From Thereva unica (taxonomy: Eukaryota > Arthropoda > Insecta > Diptera > Therevidae), in assembly GCA_949987705.1 (NCBI GenBank), contig OX465281.1, positions 82,674,543-82,738,542 of the forward strand: 64,000 nucleotides of DNA, written 5' to 3'. Below are positions 33,101-45,100 of this stretch, in pieces; within the stretch, counting starts at the first letter, position 1; every line of letters begins with the position of its first letter. Below the pieces are notes generated by a model. That model searched no databases, was not told the origin of the DNA, and worked only from the letters and a program-made list of their open reading frames with translations. The translations under genes were made by a program, and so were the position numbers.

Positions 33101-36100
33101 TCTGTTAATGTCTCACCGTTCGCAAAGTCCGTCCGTCCGGATCGCATGCGGAGGTGTTACAGAAGAAATTGTTGGAGATAAGATTGTGTTTTTTTTGTAC
33201 GTTTTGTACGTCATTTAAAGAGATCTTTCCAAGCAGGAAATATAACTGGCTTCGGGCGACACTGGCGAAGATGTAGTAAAGTTTAGATAAAACAGGGGAT
33301 CATATTCTAGCACAAAATTTAGAAAATCAGTTTTAGAAGTGTCCTGTAAGGCTTACTAAAACGTCGCCAATGTTCGTCTTGTTGTTGTTTATTGTCTCCA
33401 TGGTTTTGGAGGGACAAATGAAAAAAAAACAAAGTCTTTTCCAACGGTATAACGTGTCGGCTCTTAAAGAGTCACGGGTATTTCCTGAAATACCGGATTT
33501 TAGATTTTTCTCAGATCCGACGAAACTTTTTACTCTTGAAGCTCTCTCAGCTATCAATTGAATAAATTAAAAATTGAAATTTGCGTAGAATTGGAACTAA
33601 AACTAAATCTAGTTTATCCCGAACATACACAGTGCTTAATGCAAAAAGCTTAAGGCTGGTCGTCCACTGGAAGCGTATTCGAGCGGCTTCGCGCTACGGC
33701 CATACATATGAGCGGCTACAAGCGACTCATTTGTATGGCCGAAGCGCGAAGCCGCTCGAATACGCTTCCAGTGGACGACCAGCCTAAGTGTCGACTTAGC
33801 TCATCGCATTTCGTAGAGCGTTCTTTTCAAAATAAACTCTGAATAAGTTTAGGTTCCTGTGACATTAGAAGATTCGACAGAACTTTTTTTTAGATGACTC
33901 TGGGAGTCGGAACTTTTTAAAGGTGCAGATTCGGTGAGTCGGCTCTCGTAAAAGATGCGTTTTACACATATCTAGTTTATCACAACGAAACTTGGCACGA
34001 TACGGTGGGCGGAAAGGAAGCAACTTTCTATATTCCGCTCAGCTATGTTATACTTAATCTACCTCAAAGAGGAAAAACAATAGTTCGAGACTTGATCTGG
34101 ATGTTTTCTGTATCTTTAATGCCAGTAATAACAACTTTGTGGATAGATTTTAATCCACAAATATTGACGGGAGCTCTATGCAAAAAGTTTGTTATCTCCC
34201 ACTGCATATACCTGTGTTTATAAAATGTTGAGTGGATTATATAATTGTGAAGTACGATTTGCAAAGCGAATATTGCAGTGAAAATATAAAATCAACAATC
34301 TCCAAAGTTTGATATTTTTGTCAACTTGTTTTTTAAAGCTTTAAGTAATGCTAGGTTTCCACTTGTCGTTTTGAAATTGACAAATGGCCTATTCTTACGT
34401 CATTTATAAAATTCGCAAGTACCAACAGCACTAATCATTTAAATTCTTGGTAAGTCATTGACTAGTGATGTTGTCAATTATAGGCAGTTTTGCGAATTTT
34501 CTAAATGACGTAAGAATAGACCATTTGTCAATTTCAAAACGACAAGTGGAAACCAAGCATAAGTTTTTAGCAAATAAAAATTAAAACTGGCAAGCTGCTA
34601 AATGGGTTTTCGCTCATTGGCGAAATCTTATTAAGAAATCTTTTCAGCAAATCAAAAAAAGTCGTTGAATATCCTGCTAATGCTGATGATTTAAAAAAAA
34701 GGAGAATTTTGGGTTATGTAGACCAAAAAGAGTTTTTAAAGAAGCCCGGTTGAACTTATTCTAGATAAGACTATTAATGCGAATGTAGGAAATAAAATAA
34801 GTGCCGCGACTGTCATATGTGCTTCTTCTTCTTTGATCCGTTAGCTGGCGGTCCGAACGGGACGTCCCCGCAACGGGTACGCTGCTGTCGGTGCCGCTTT
34901 GAAAAATGCTGTTTCTCTCTGTGCTGAAATTCGAGTGGTCACTTAAGTTGAAGAATGCGACTTTTCAATCGAATGACGACTTTCAGTACATCAGCCTAAA
35001 CACAGTTTAGCATTTCCACTCTATGTTCTTTGACTGAAAGCCATAATTCGACTGAAACGTCTTCAGCTCAAACGACTTGTCACGGAACACGACTCCACTT
35101 TCGGCACATGGGCCATTGTCACGATCAGCCCACCACTACTCACACAGCTAACGCTTAGATCATAAAATTACTGCCCGAAAGGGATAAGTTCCAAAAGGAA
35201 TCAATTGGCATGAAATGAACAGACCATTGGCAACACTGCATCCCGGAGTAATACTTAAGTTAGAGATAGACCAATATCTAACATAGTATTCAAAATTTTT
35301 ACATCTTGAGATTCATGTAAATGTAAAAGAGAGGAAGTAAGGACGAGGAAGTAGGTAATTAATCAAGCAATAGCAGTTCTATTAATATAAAGTTATAGTT
35401 AATTTTAGTGTAGGAAGAGGACTCATTTAACCTATGTATGTAGGTATGTAGCAGCAAAACTTGAAAAACAGACTTCTCTTTTAACAAAGTTAGTTCACAA
35501 ACATCATTAAGAAGTTTAACATTCTACAGACTAGGCAGAGCGAAACAACCCAACGGTGAAATTCCTCTACAAGCTTGGCCTTCATTCAAAATTGTTTGTT
35601 TTTTTTTGCATTCATTGATAACTTATGAGAAAAGCAAAAGCAATAAACAAAGTGTATCGTCGTGTGTTCTTCGACAAACTGCTGATCATATAAACTGAAG
35701 AAAACTAGTTTCAAAAACCAGTAAATATTAGCAATCGTGTGGAGCCAATGGTCGTCCATGTGTGTTTACTCGTCAGAAGCAAATTATTGTTACTTCTGGG
35801 ATTTTTTTCCTTTTAGACTCTTATTTTGGTATTGCCTCTTACGAACTATTGTATAATGCTTTTACTAAAATGCGCGATGATCAAGGGTTTAAAAACAAAA
35901 TTCGATTGAGAACAATGCGAATATGATTTGGTGTAATAAGCACTACTTTTCTATATTAATTCTCCTTACATTCTTAAGTTTGCGTTCTTCCTCATACAAA
36001 TCTGAAGACTTATTTTTACCGTTTCTACTGTTTAGGGGAAATTTAAGAAATATTCTCTCCGCTATATTGGCGTTCGTTAATTCGTTATTTGCTATCTCTA

Positions 36101-39100
36101 AAAACCCCAGATACCGATTTTCATTGGAATCAGAACACAATTGGCAAATTTGTCGGCCATATTAGGGGGGCCATTTTGAATTTATAAATTTTGACCAGAA
36201 ATTCGTTATTAGCGACCTTAAACACCCATAGATACCAACTTTCATTGAAATCGGAACACAATTTGCAAATCCATATTAGGGTGGCCATTTTGAATTGCGG
36301 TCATTTTTCGGCGGCTACGTTTAATTTCGAAAATCGGGCTTCGGGGTGTTTCATCGAAGACCTCCACGGACCTTCGTGATTTAGAAGCTCTGCGATGGCT
36401 GGCACGACCGCTACAACGCATACATACATACATACATACGGAAAATTTCTTTTATTAATATAGATTACTTTCATAAGTTAGAAGAATTTTATTATATTGT
36501 ATAATATAATGTATAAAATATTTTATATTTTAGCACACGAGAAATAAAACCGAATCAAACAGATATCGGTAGGAAAGTGAAACTGAAAAATTCTAGCAAC
36601 CGTCTTACAAACATTCCTCAAAAACGTGATCAAGCACTAACGAATACATCTCAATCGCCATTATCTTCCTTAACAAATTCCTCAACTGCGTTGTCGTCAA
36701 ATGCAATTGTAAATGGATCTACGTCAACGACTTCGCCAATAGTAATTAATGGCTCATCATCATCGTCTTTTGCTTCAACAAATTTAAATGGCCCACCAAA
36801 CTCGGGGTCAATAAATTCTTGCAGCAATATAAGAAATAATAACTTAACAACCAGTAGTTTAAATAGTATTACAAGTAATTCATCAAAATTACCCCCCAAC
36901 TGTAATTCAAGCAGTACTGGCTTAGCAACTGCGGTTTCATCAGCTTTTTCGCTGTCCTCAGCCCTATCATCAGCAGCTGGATCTGGTACAAGCGGTATTA
37001 TCAGTGGTTATTTTAGTAACAGTAATACAGGAATCAGGCCGGCAAATGGTTTAATAGTTGGAAATAGTTCTTTAAATGGCGCTGGAAGTCGAAGAGGAAC
37101 AACTGGAGTTACTGGTAATAATAGTCGTGGTCAGAAAAATGGAAGTCGTCATACACCAGACATATCTAAAAGAAAAATTAGGTAAAATCACAGAAGTCTA
37201 CTTGTATTAAACTTTTTATTAAATTTCCATAACTTTCCATTCATTGTAGGGAGAGATTAATACATCTGCTAGCACTAAAGCCTTTCAAGAAACCAGAGTT
37301 ATATACTAGGCTTCAGAATGGTAAGTAAACGTAAAAAGTGTGAATTTTAGAATTTAATGGTTACTGTTTTAAATTTCTTAAATTTTTCCATGACAAATTA
37401 TATGAAAAAATATGAATATGAAACTTTTGTGTTTCAACAGAATTTATGTAGTCAAGAATGTATTTACAGTCAGCGAAATTGATATAAAGGCACCCAACAC
37501 TTCTATGTTTCAGAGCGTTTTCCTCAGCCCCATTTTGTTGTGGAACCCTGAATTTTAACATAGTTGCCTTTCTAGGGGTTGCGAATAAGTGGTAAAAAAA
37601 TTATATCGCTAGCTCTCTTAATAACGGTAAAATGCATACCGGAAGTAAAAGCATTTCAATTTGAAGCATTTTTAGTGCGAAATTGATTTAAGTTCAGTAA
37701 AGAAAAAAGTGTTCTTATTGCCATAAATGAACTTTATTTAATATTTAATCGATTCTCCATTGTTTTTATGACTGGAAAAATTCTTTTTCTCATACTCGCC
37801 ACTAATGTGTGGAGCATTTCTTCCGGAATTGAATTCCAAGCATGTTAAATGCTTATTTTGAGCGATTCTTCATTTTCAAACCGCCTTCCATGAGCATACA
37901 CCTTTCTGACTACAATTCTCCATAAATCTTCTACCAGATTTAAACCCGTAGAGTGTGCCAGCCAATCCAAAAGTGGATACTTTTGCTCCTCAAACCACTT
38001 CATAGTAGCTCTTTCTTTATGGATAGGTGCACTATCCTATTGAAAGGTCCAATTATCGCCAAGCACTTCCTCTCCAAATGACACCAAAACGTCGTCCAAA
38101 AGTGAAATCTAGTGTGCAGCACACATTCGGCTAGTTATCCAACTAATTGGACTCTTGTATGAGCAGAAAAGCGGCCCAAACCATCACTGTGCCTTCTCCG
38201 AAATTTCGGCTCCAAGGAACTTCAGGTGTTTTCTTAAGATCATGCCAATAAATTTGCAGAGAATGTAATGTCATGGGACAAGGAATGGCGAAATGTTATT
38301 TTTTCTGATGAAAAAAAAATTTAATCTGGACGGGCCAGATGGCTGCCAATACTTTTGGCATGATCTTAAGAAAACACCTGAAGTTCCTTGGAGCCGAAAT
38401 TTCGGAGAAGGCACAGTGATGGTTTGGGCCGCTTTTCTGCTCATACAAGAGTCCAATTAGTTGGATAACTAGCCGAATGTGTGCTGCACACTAGATTTCA
38501 CTTTTGGACGACGTTTTGGTGTCATTTGGAGAGGAAGTGCTTGGCGATAATTGGACCTTTCAATAGGATAGTGCACCTATCCATAAAGAAAGAGCTACTA
38601 TGAAGTGGTTTGAGGAGCAAAAGTATCCACTTTTGGATTGGCTGGCACACTCTACGGGTTTAAATCTGGTAGAAGATTTATGGAGAATTGTAGTCAGAAA
38701 GGTGTATGCTCATGGAAGGCGGTTTGAAAATGAAGAATCGCTCAAAATAAGCATTTAACATGCTTGGAATTCAATTCCGGAAGAAATGCTCCACACATTA
38801 GTGGCGAGTATGAGAAAAAGAATTTTTCCAGTCATAAAAACAATGGAGAATCGATTAAATATTAAATAAAGTTCATTTATGGCAATAAGAACACTTTTTT
38901 CTTTACTGAACTTAAATCAATTTCGCACTAAAAATGCTTCAAATTGAAATGCTTTTACTTCCGGTATGCATTTTACCGTTATTAAGAGAGCTAGCGATAT
39001 AATTTTTTTACCACTTATTCGCAACCCCTAGAAAGGCAACTATGTTAAAATTCAGGGTTCCACAACAAAATGGGGCTGAGGAAAACGCTCTGAAACATAG

Positions 39101-42100
39101 AAGTGTTGGGTGCCTTTATATCAATTTCGCTGACTGTATTTTTATTATTTTGGCCAACCTCCAAAGAAATATGTTTACATATATTTTCACTAGGCAAAGA
39201 TTTACTCAGTACCAGCTCTGTACGTTATATTTAATTGCTGTAATTTAATCATCGCCGCTAAAGTAGTTATAAATAAATTAAACATAAATTAAGGCTGATA
39301 GAATTTAAAAATTCGATTAATTTTCTGCACCTTATGAAATTATATTAATTTAAATGGTAATTAGTACTAAGAGTATTAGAAATGTTACTACTCCTTTTAA
39401 TTCAGTAAGAATTCATATAATATATAATAACAACTACCTTCAGACATTGCAGCAAAGTATTAAAAATCCTTAAAAAGATTAATGCTATCTCAAATGCTCT
39501 GTGTAATGTATGCCAAGCCGTTTATTATGTGTTGTAAAAATACATTTTAGATTCCTTTTCCAAAGCCATCACACTCGGACCTTTGAATAGAGAAGAGAAG
39601 GAAGCGCAAATAATTAATATCGGAGAAGCATTTTGGTAGCACTAATGCACAGCATTCTTTAGTATTTGTGTCTAACCCGGGCAATGGCGGTATGATATTT
39701 ACTCAAAAACCGGGAGGGATGGCTTTTCTCAGCAACCATCCCGATGAGAACACTACACTTGGCTAAATGTTTGGAGCAAACCCTTCGCAAACCTGAACAA
39801 ATTTCGCTACGCCTCTGTTCAAGTTAGACAATGTATTTTGTTGTTGTGGTCAAAGTTTGTTTACATTAGAAATTGTGGAGAAAAACTGCGCTTTTAATTT
39901 ATTTTTATTGACATTAAATGTACTCGCACTTCCAAAAAACAACTGAATATGCAGCGCGACGATTCTTTGGATTGGAAGGATAAATTTTACACTTTATATT
40001 CATAAATTAATGAAAATTACTTTCCTATGATAGTGAAAGTTCTCAGTTGCCTTCTCCCGCGTTTTCCACTCCGTTGCTTGACACCCGTGGAGAGGGAGAA
40101 TTAGAGAGAAAATTTCGTGAGCTCAAGTGCTTCCCTCGAATCCGTATACATGTACGCTATGTTTGGTTCCTTATCTTCTCTATTCAAAGACTCGGACAAC
40201 TAATTGTTGGATAACTGCGTTGTGACCAGGGACTCCGGGACTACTTTTGTATTAGTCCGTGATGCAGAATTTCAAGTAACCTGGTAAGATTCGGACTCAT
40301 GCAATTTTTTTTGAAAAGGATTACATATCACCCTGTACATATTTGTGAATAAGGTATCAGTTTACGCAGAATACTCGCACCTATCTAAAACTGTAAAATT
40401 AAATGTTCTACCTACCAACTCCCAGAGCTATGAGTCATCAAATCAAAATTTTGTTTTTTTAGCAACATTGAATAACCACATTGAATTCCGCCTATTTTTT
40501 TATTATTGGAAAAAGCGATGTTGAGCGTATTATTTTTCCTTACTGCTATCTAAAATCTCAAGAAGAAATAGAAACAGTTCCTTGGAGATTCTGAAATATT
40601 CTGTAAATCTGAAGAGAAATAAATCTATTAAATTATTAAGAAAAAATGAAATGTTCGCTTACGTCAAACAGGCACATTCAAAGGATTTGATTTATCCCTT
40701 ATTTTAGGATAAGTCTGTTTCTTAGTAAATAACTTAATCATAAAAAGGTTGAGGAATCCCTGCTAATCACTCGTTATCTTGCTATAAGCCTTAAATCTTC
40801 CCTCTTCACCTCATCACTATCAAACTACATTTCCACAAAGCTCATATTTCGAAATTATTTTAGAATTTTGAGATAAATTCTCTTTCTAAATTTCTTTTTC
40901 TTGAGCTGATTTGCCATCTTTCAACTAGTCACGACATGATAGTCCCTTTTTTCTTGTCACTCGATTATGAGAATATCACTTTTAAAGTGACGTGACAAAA
41001 AATGTGAGGTGGGAATAAGGGTCAAAGTGTATCGTTTGTCACATGCCCTGCGAAACGTGGGGTAGAAGAGAGGCACTCACGATCCATCTTGGACCAATCT
41101 CTTTAAATCCAGGTAAACAATCTGCCAGAGTTACTGTGGAGGAAGTTGATGGGAGCAATTTGGTGCGGTAAAGAATTTGGGGGAGGTTTGTTCTAAGTCT
41201 CACATCTCTGCTATGCGTGAATTTTTGTTTCTTTTATGCGCATACAGAAAAAAATACATCTTTGTTATGATGACCTTAAAACAGGTCGAATTTCTCTAAA
41301 TTTCACCTGGTGTGGATAAAATTTAAAATTTAGATGGTCTACAAATCATTTTTAAAACTAGGGCTAAAAGATAACTTAGTAACTTCACTATCAAACCTAA
41401 TTACGAAAATTGGATTTAATTGTAAGGAACCAGTTTTATTATTTGATGAATCCCATCGGCTGATGCACCTGCAATAGTGATTCATAGAAAAGCAAATTGT
41501 CTAGTTATTTAGAGAGAGCTCCCGCCAGTCCGGCATTGCAGTCGTCCTCCAATTGACCTTAAGTTTGTCATTGTTCCCAATTGTACCCAGTTCAAGCGAT
41601 GCCGAGCTCTAGGGTTTCAGGTTGTTTGTCCCAAATATAAATGAAGCTGTCTTTTTTGTAGTTTGGAATACTTCAAGGTCCTGCAACAGATAACTCTAGT
41701 TTCAAAAACATTTTTGATTTAATATGGTCCTGTAAATTGTGGTTGACTTTCTCTGGTAGATGGTGGTTCGTATGTGATTAACACGACATGTGAGGTCGTT
41801 AACTGAATATGGTTTAACCGGAGTTTGCATCCATCCATCCATCCAATTCATCGTTACTTAGACGAGCTAGATGCCCTGTCCACCGGAGCCTACCAAGCTG
41901 TATTTTCTTCACAACATTTTTGTCGCAATAACGCTCTTAGTCCTTGTAGAGTCCTTTATCGTCATTATCATTGGCGCTACAGCCGTTTATGGGCTTAGGC
42001 CTCCTCAAGAATTTTCTTCCAATATTCTCGGTCCTGTATCTCTCTTTTCCAGTTGGTAATCCCAATTGCGCGACAGTCCATTTCTATGTCGCCTTTATTC

Positions 42101-45100
42101 TCTTCCTAGGTCTTGTGACCTTCTTCCCTCTACCGGTGTTTGGGGGGGGCTTCTAGTCCAGTCAAAATAGACGAAAAAACGCCATAATTGGAAGATAATT
42201 CCGAAGTTGCTGAAAATTGGAACAGCCGTTAAAAACATTATTATACGTAAGCTGTAGAGACTGCCACGCGATTGGGCGGCTGCAAACTTTTATTCAAGGT
42301 CAAAATATCAGTTTTTTGCAAATATCTGCTAAACCGTACGTCTTATCAGAAAATTGTGTTTACAAAGTTTGTAGATTAGGCGATTATCTACAAAAAAATA
42401 TATTATACATTTTCTCGTAGGAATTGCCATTTCTGAGATATTGTCGTTTTAATAAGTTAAAATACTCATATTCTATCATTCCCGACTTGTAAAGGTCATC
42501 AGAAGTTTAATAAATCCTTTGTTGGAGTACGCGGCTAATATTTTCAGGGGTGATTCCTGGATATATTTGGAGAAAAAAATTGTTCTACAGAGGGCGGCTA
42601 TCTCCATTATCCACTAAGATACAGGGTGATTAGGGAAAAAATTTTGTTTGTTTTTTTTAAATTTACTGAAATTTGAATAACTCCTAAAGTAATTATCATA
42701 AAGTAGCCTAATTAGGCTCATCTTTTAGGTAAATGTGTATTCATATTTTTTGAACGGAGTCACTCAAGCTGCTATATTTTACACCAAATTAAAGAATACA
42801 CATTCACCTAAAAGATGAGCCTAATTAGGCTACTTTATGATGGGAAAAATTCACTATATAGTTATTAGTTCTATAGGAAATCAGTTAGGTTTCTTATGAA
42901 CAAACAAAAAGTCTTTAATTTATTGCTAATCTTAGATGTCTCCTCTGTTTTCTCCAACGGTATAAAACCTTTGCTTTTGTAAAGTTAGTAAAATTTCAAA
43001 TGAAGCAACTATATTATGTAGTAACCATATTCATTTAAGGATTTTCGATGAGATATCTTCCATTATCACAATTTCTAAAACGAAAAACAATACGAAATCG
43101 CGTGACTTCTGATGCACTGTGAGAAGCACAATTGCGATTTCTGACGGCATAATTTCGTCAGAATTCGTACGAACAAAATTCGCATGAATTCTGATGCAGT
43201 GTGCGATCAGCCTTACAGTTCTTGTTAAAAAGAACTTCCTTGTGGCGAATGTTAGCTCGGAAAGTTTGTTATTTGCCTTTCTGCCATTGCCTTGATTTCC
43301 ATCTTTAACACTGCCGATGTTTCGAGACCTTATCTTTGAAAAAGGGAAGCTGCTAGTAATATTATTGTAAACGAGGGAGGTTGCCAACTGCAGTAAGACT
43401 GTTTGGGTAGAGGATTTAAACAGACGTGAGAAGCATTTTCCAAGGACCATAGGGCCCAATAAATTTATTGACGTCAAGCTCTCTGTGACAACTGTGTAAC
43501 GCCACGGTAAACAGAAACAGAAGGTAATACAATACAAAAGACTGACAACTTCGAATACGGTAAAAAAATGTCATGCTCTAATGCAGAAACAATAACAACA
43601 GCTTCGATTTTATATGGAAAGCAGGCCCATGTGACTTCAGCACTAAAATACCTCTTACGGTAGGTATGCAGTCCACCTTGGTGACATTACCTTGTTTCTG
43701 TTTACTATATCGCAAAACTCCGTTCATGGAATGGGTCGTATACTCGTGGATCTGAGATGTAAAAGCAGTGACGAGTAAAGGAGATTTTGGAGGCGATATA
43801 TGTATGTATGTAAAACTGCCTTGGATCTACTGTCTGTTCCTTTCCTTTTGTTTATAATGTAGTGGCCGAAGCAGCTTAAAAGGGATTATTTAAAAATTTC
43901 ATTGATTCATTTGTCATTACATCAAAACTGAGGGTTTGCGTTTAAGGCACATTGTGAAACATTTAAAAATATAGATAATTCGCAAATTATTTTATAGTTT
44001 TGTGTATTCGATTCAATGAGGCTACCGTACCTTAGATCGCTTTCAAAATTAATGAAATAACTTTTGTAAAAGGATAAAACCTTAAAAAAATTGTAAATAT
44101 ATGAACTTTTTAGATAGGTTTAGTAATAACTTATGTAAGTTAAATGCCGACATTAATTAGTGTAAATTGATAGAAAGTAATTGATACAATGATAATTTCA
44201 ATAATTCCATGTAGAGTTAGAAGCAAATCGACAACTAGAGGGACTATTTATAAACATAGATTGACATGAACAATATTATAAAAGTTCTTAAATACGTGGT
44301 CATCTATAATCACTACTCTTTTATTTGTCACCTAACTATCTTTAAGTTCTTGTACCAGTTACCAACTGAAAATTCTAGTATAATTATGTTTCGTTTTTCA
44401 CTGTTTCTTTGCAGAAGGAATTCGAGACAGAGAAAAATCCCTCATAAGCGCCATTCTAAAAGAAATTTCTACTATGCGTGACAATACATACAATCTTAAG
44501 CGACAAGTTTGGAATGATGTAAACGAAGACTGGCCTTTTTATACCGAACAGGAAATTCAAATGCTTAAGAGGTAATTTAATTTTATAGCTGCTATTGTAA
44601 TATATAATAATTTGCATATTTTATAGGCGGAAGCCACAAAATTTAACACCTCCCCTAAGCTCGGACGGCGGCAGCTCTACTTCTGGTCAAAGTCCGACGA
44701 GTACGCATAATGGTAGTCCACCACCCGCTGTTAAAAGGCCTAGTCTAGATAGGGATCGATTTTATGAAGAACCAATTGCCAAAAAGCAAAGAATTAGCCA
44801 TTTCAGGAAAGATGCCAACGAAATTAATAGGTAAATAATGTTTTCTTATTTTTTGTATTTTACAGCACGGAACCTCCTTTATTTTACCTGTCATGAAATA
44901 ATTGGTAAAAGAATGCAGAACTACGTTTTTATTTTTTGTATTATGTTAGGAAGTATTAGTTTGACATTTCGATCTCCAGGTAAACCTTGTCTTAATGCCA
45001 ATCTTTATATTTTTCCAAGTGGTCCTTGAACATAATTCTACTCTATATGTATGTGGGTATTGTTTTATACATGTTGTGTGTGTGTGTTTTTTTTTATAAT

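Noticed and set aside
36651..36899. 82-codon minus-strand ORF
   Set aside because: It is the antisense of the Ser/Asn-rich Su(Tpl) exon (36534-37181); the frame is open only because of the repeated codons.
38156..38456. Active Tc1 transposase in the palindrome
   Set aside because: Only the C-terminal half is present, with a frameshift at a 9-A run in the loop and several stops in the right arm.
43031..43537. 168-codon minus-strand ORF in a Su(Tpl) intron
   Set aside because: No domain, no homology I recognise, repeat-like composition in part; length alone is not enough to call a gene.
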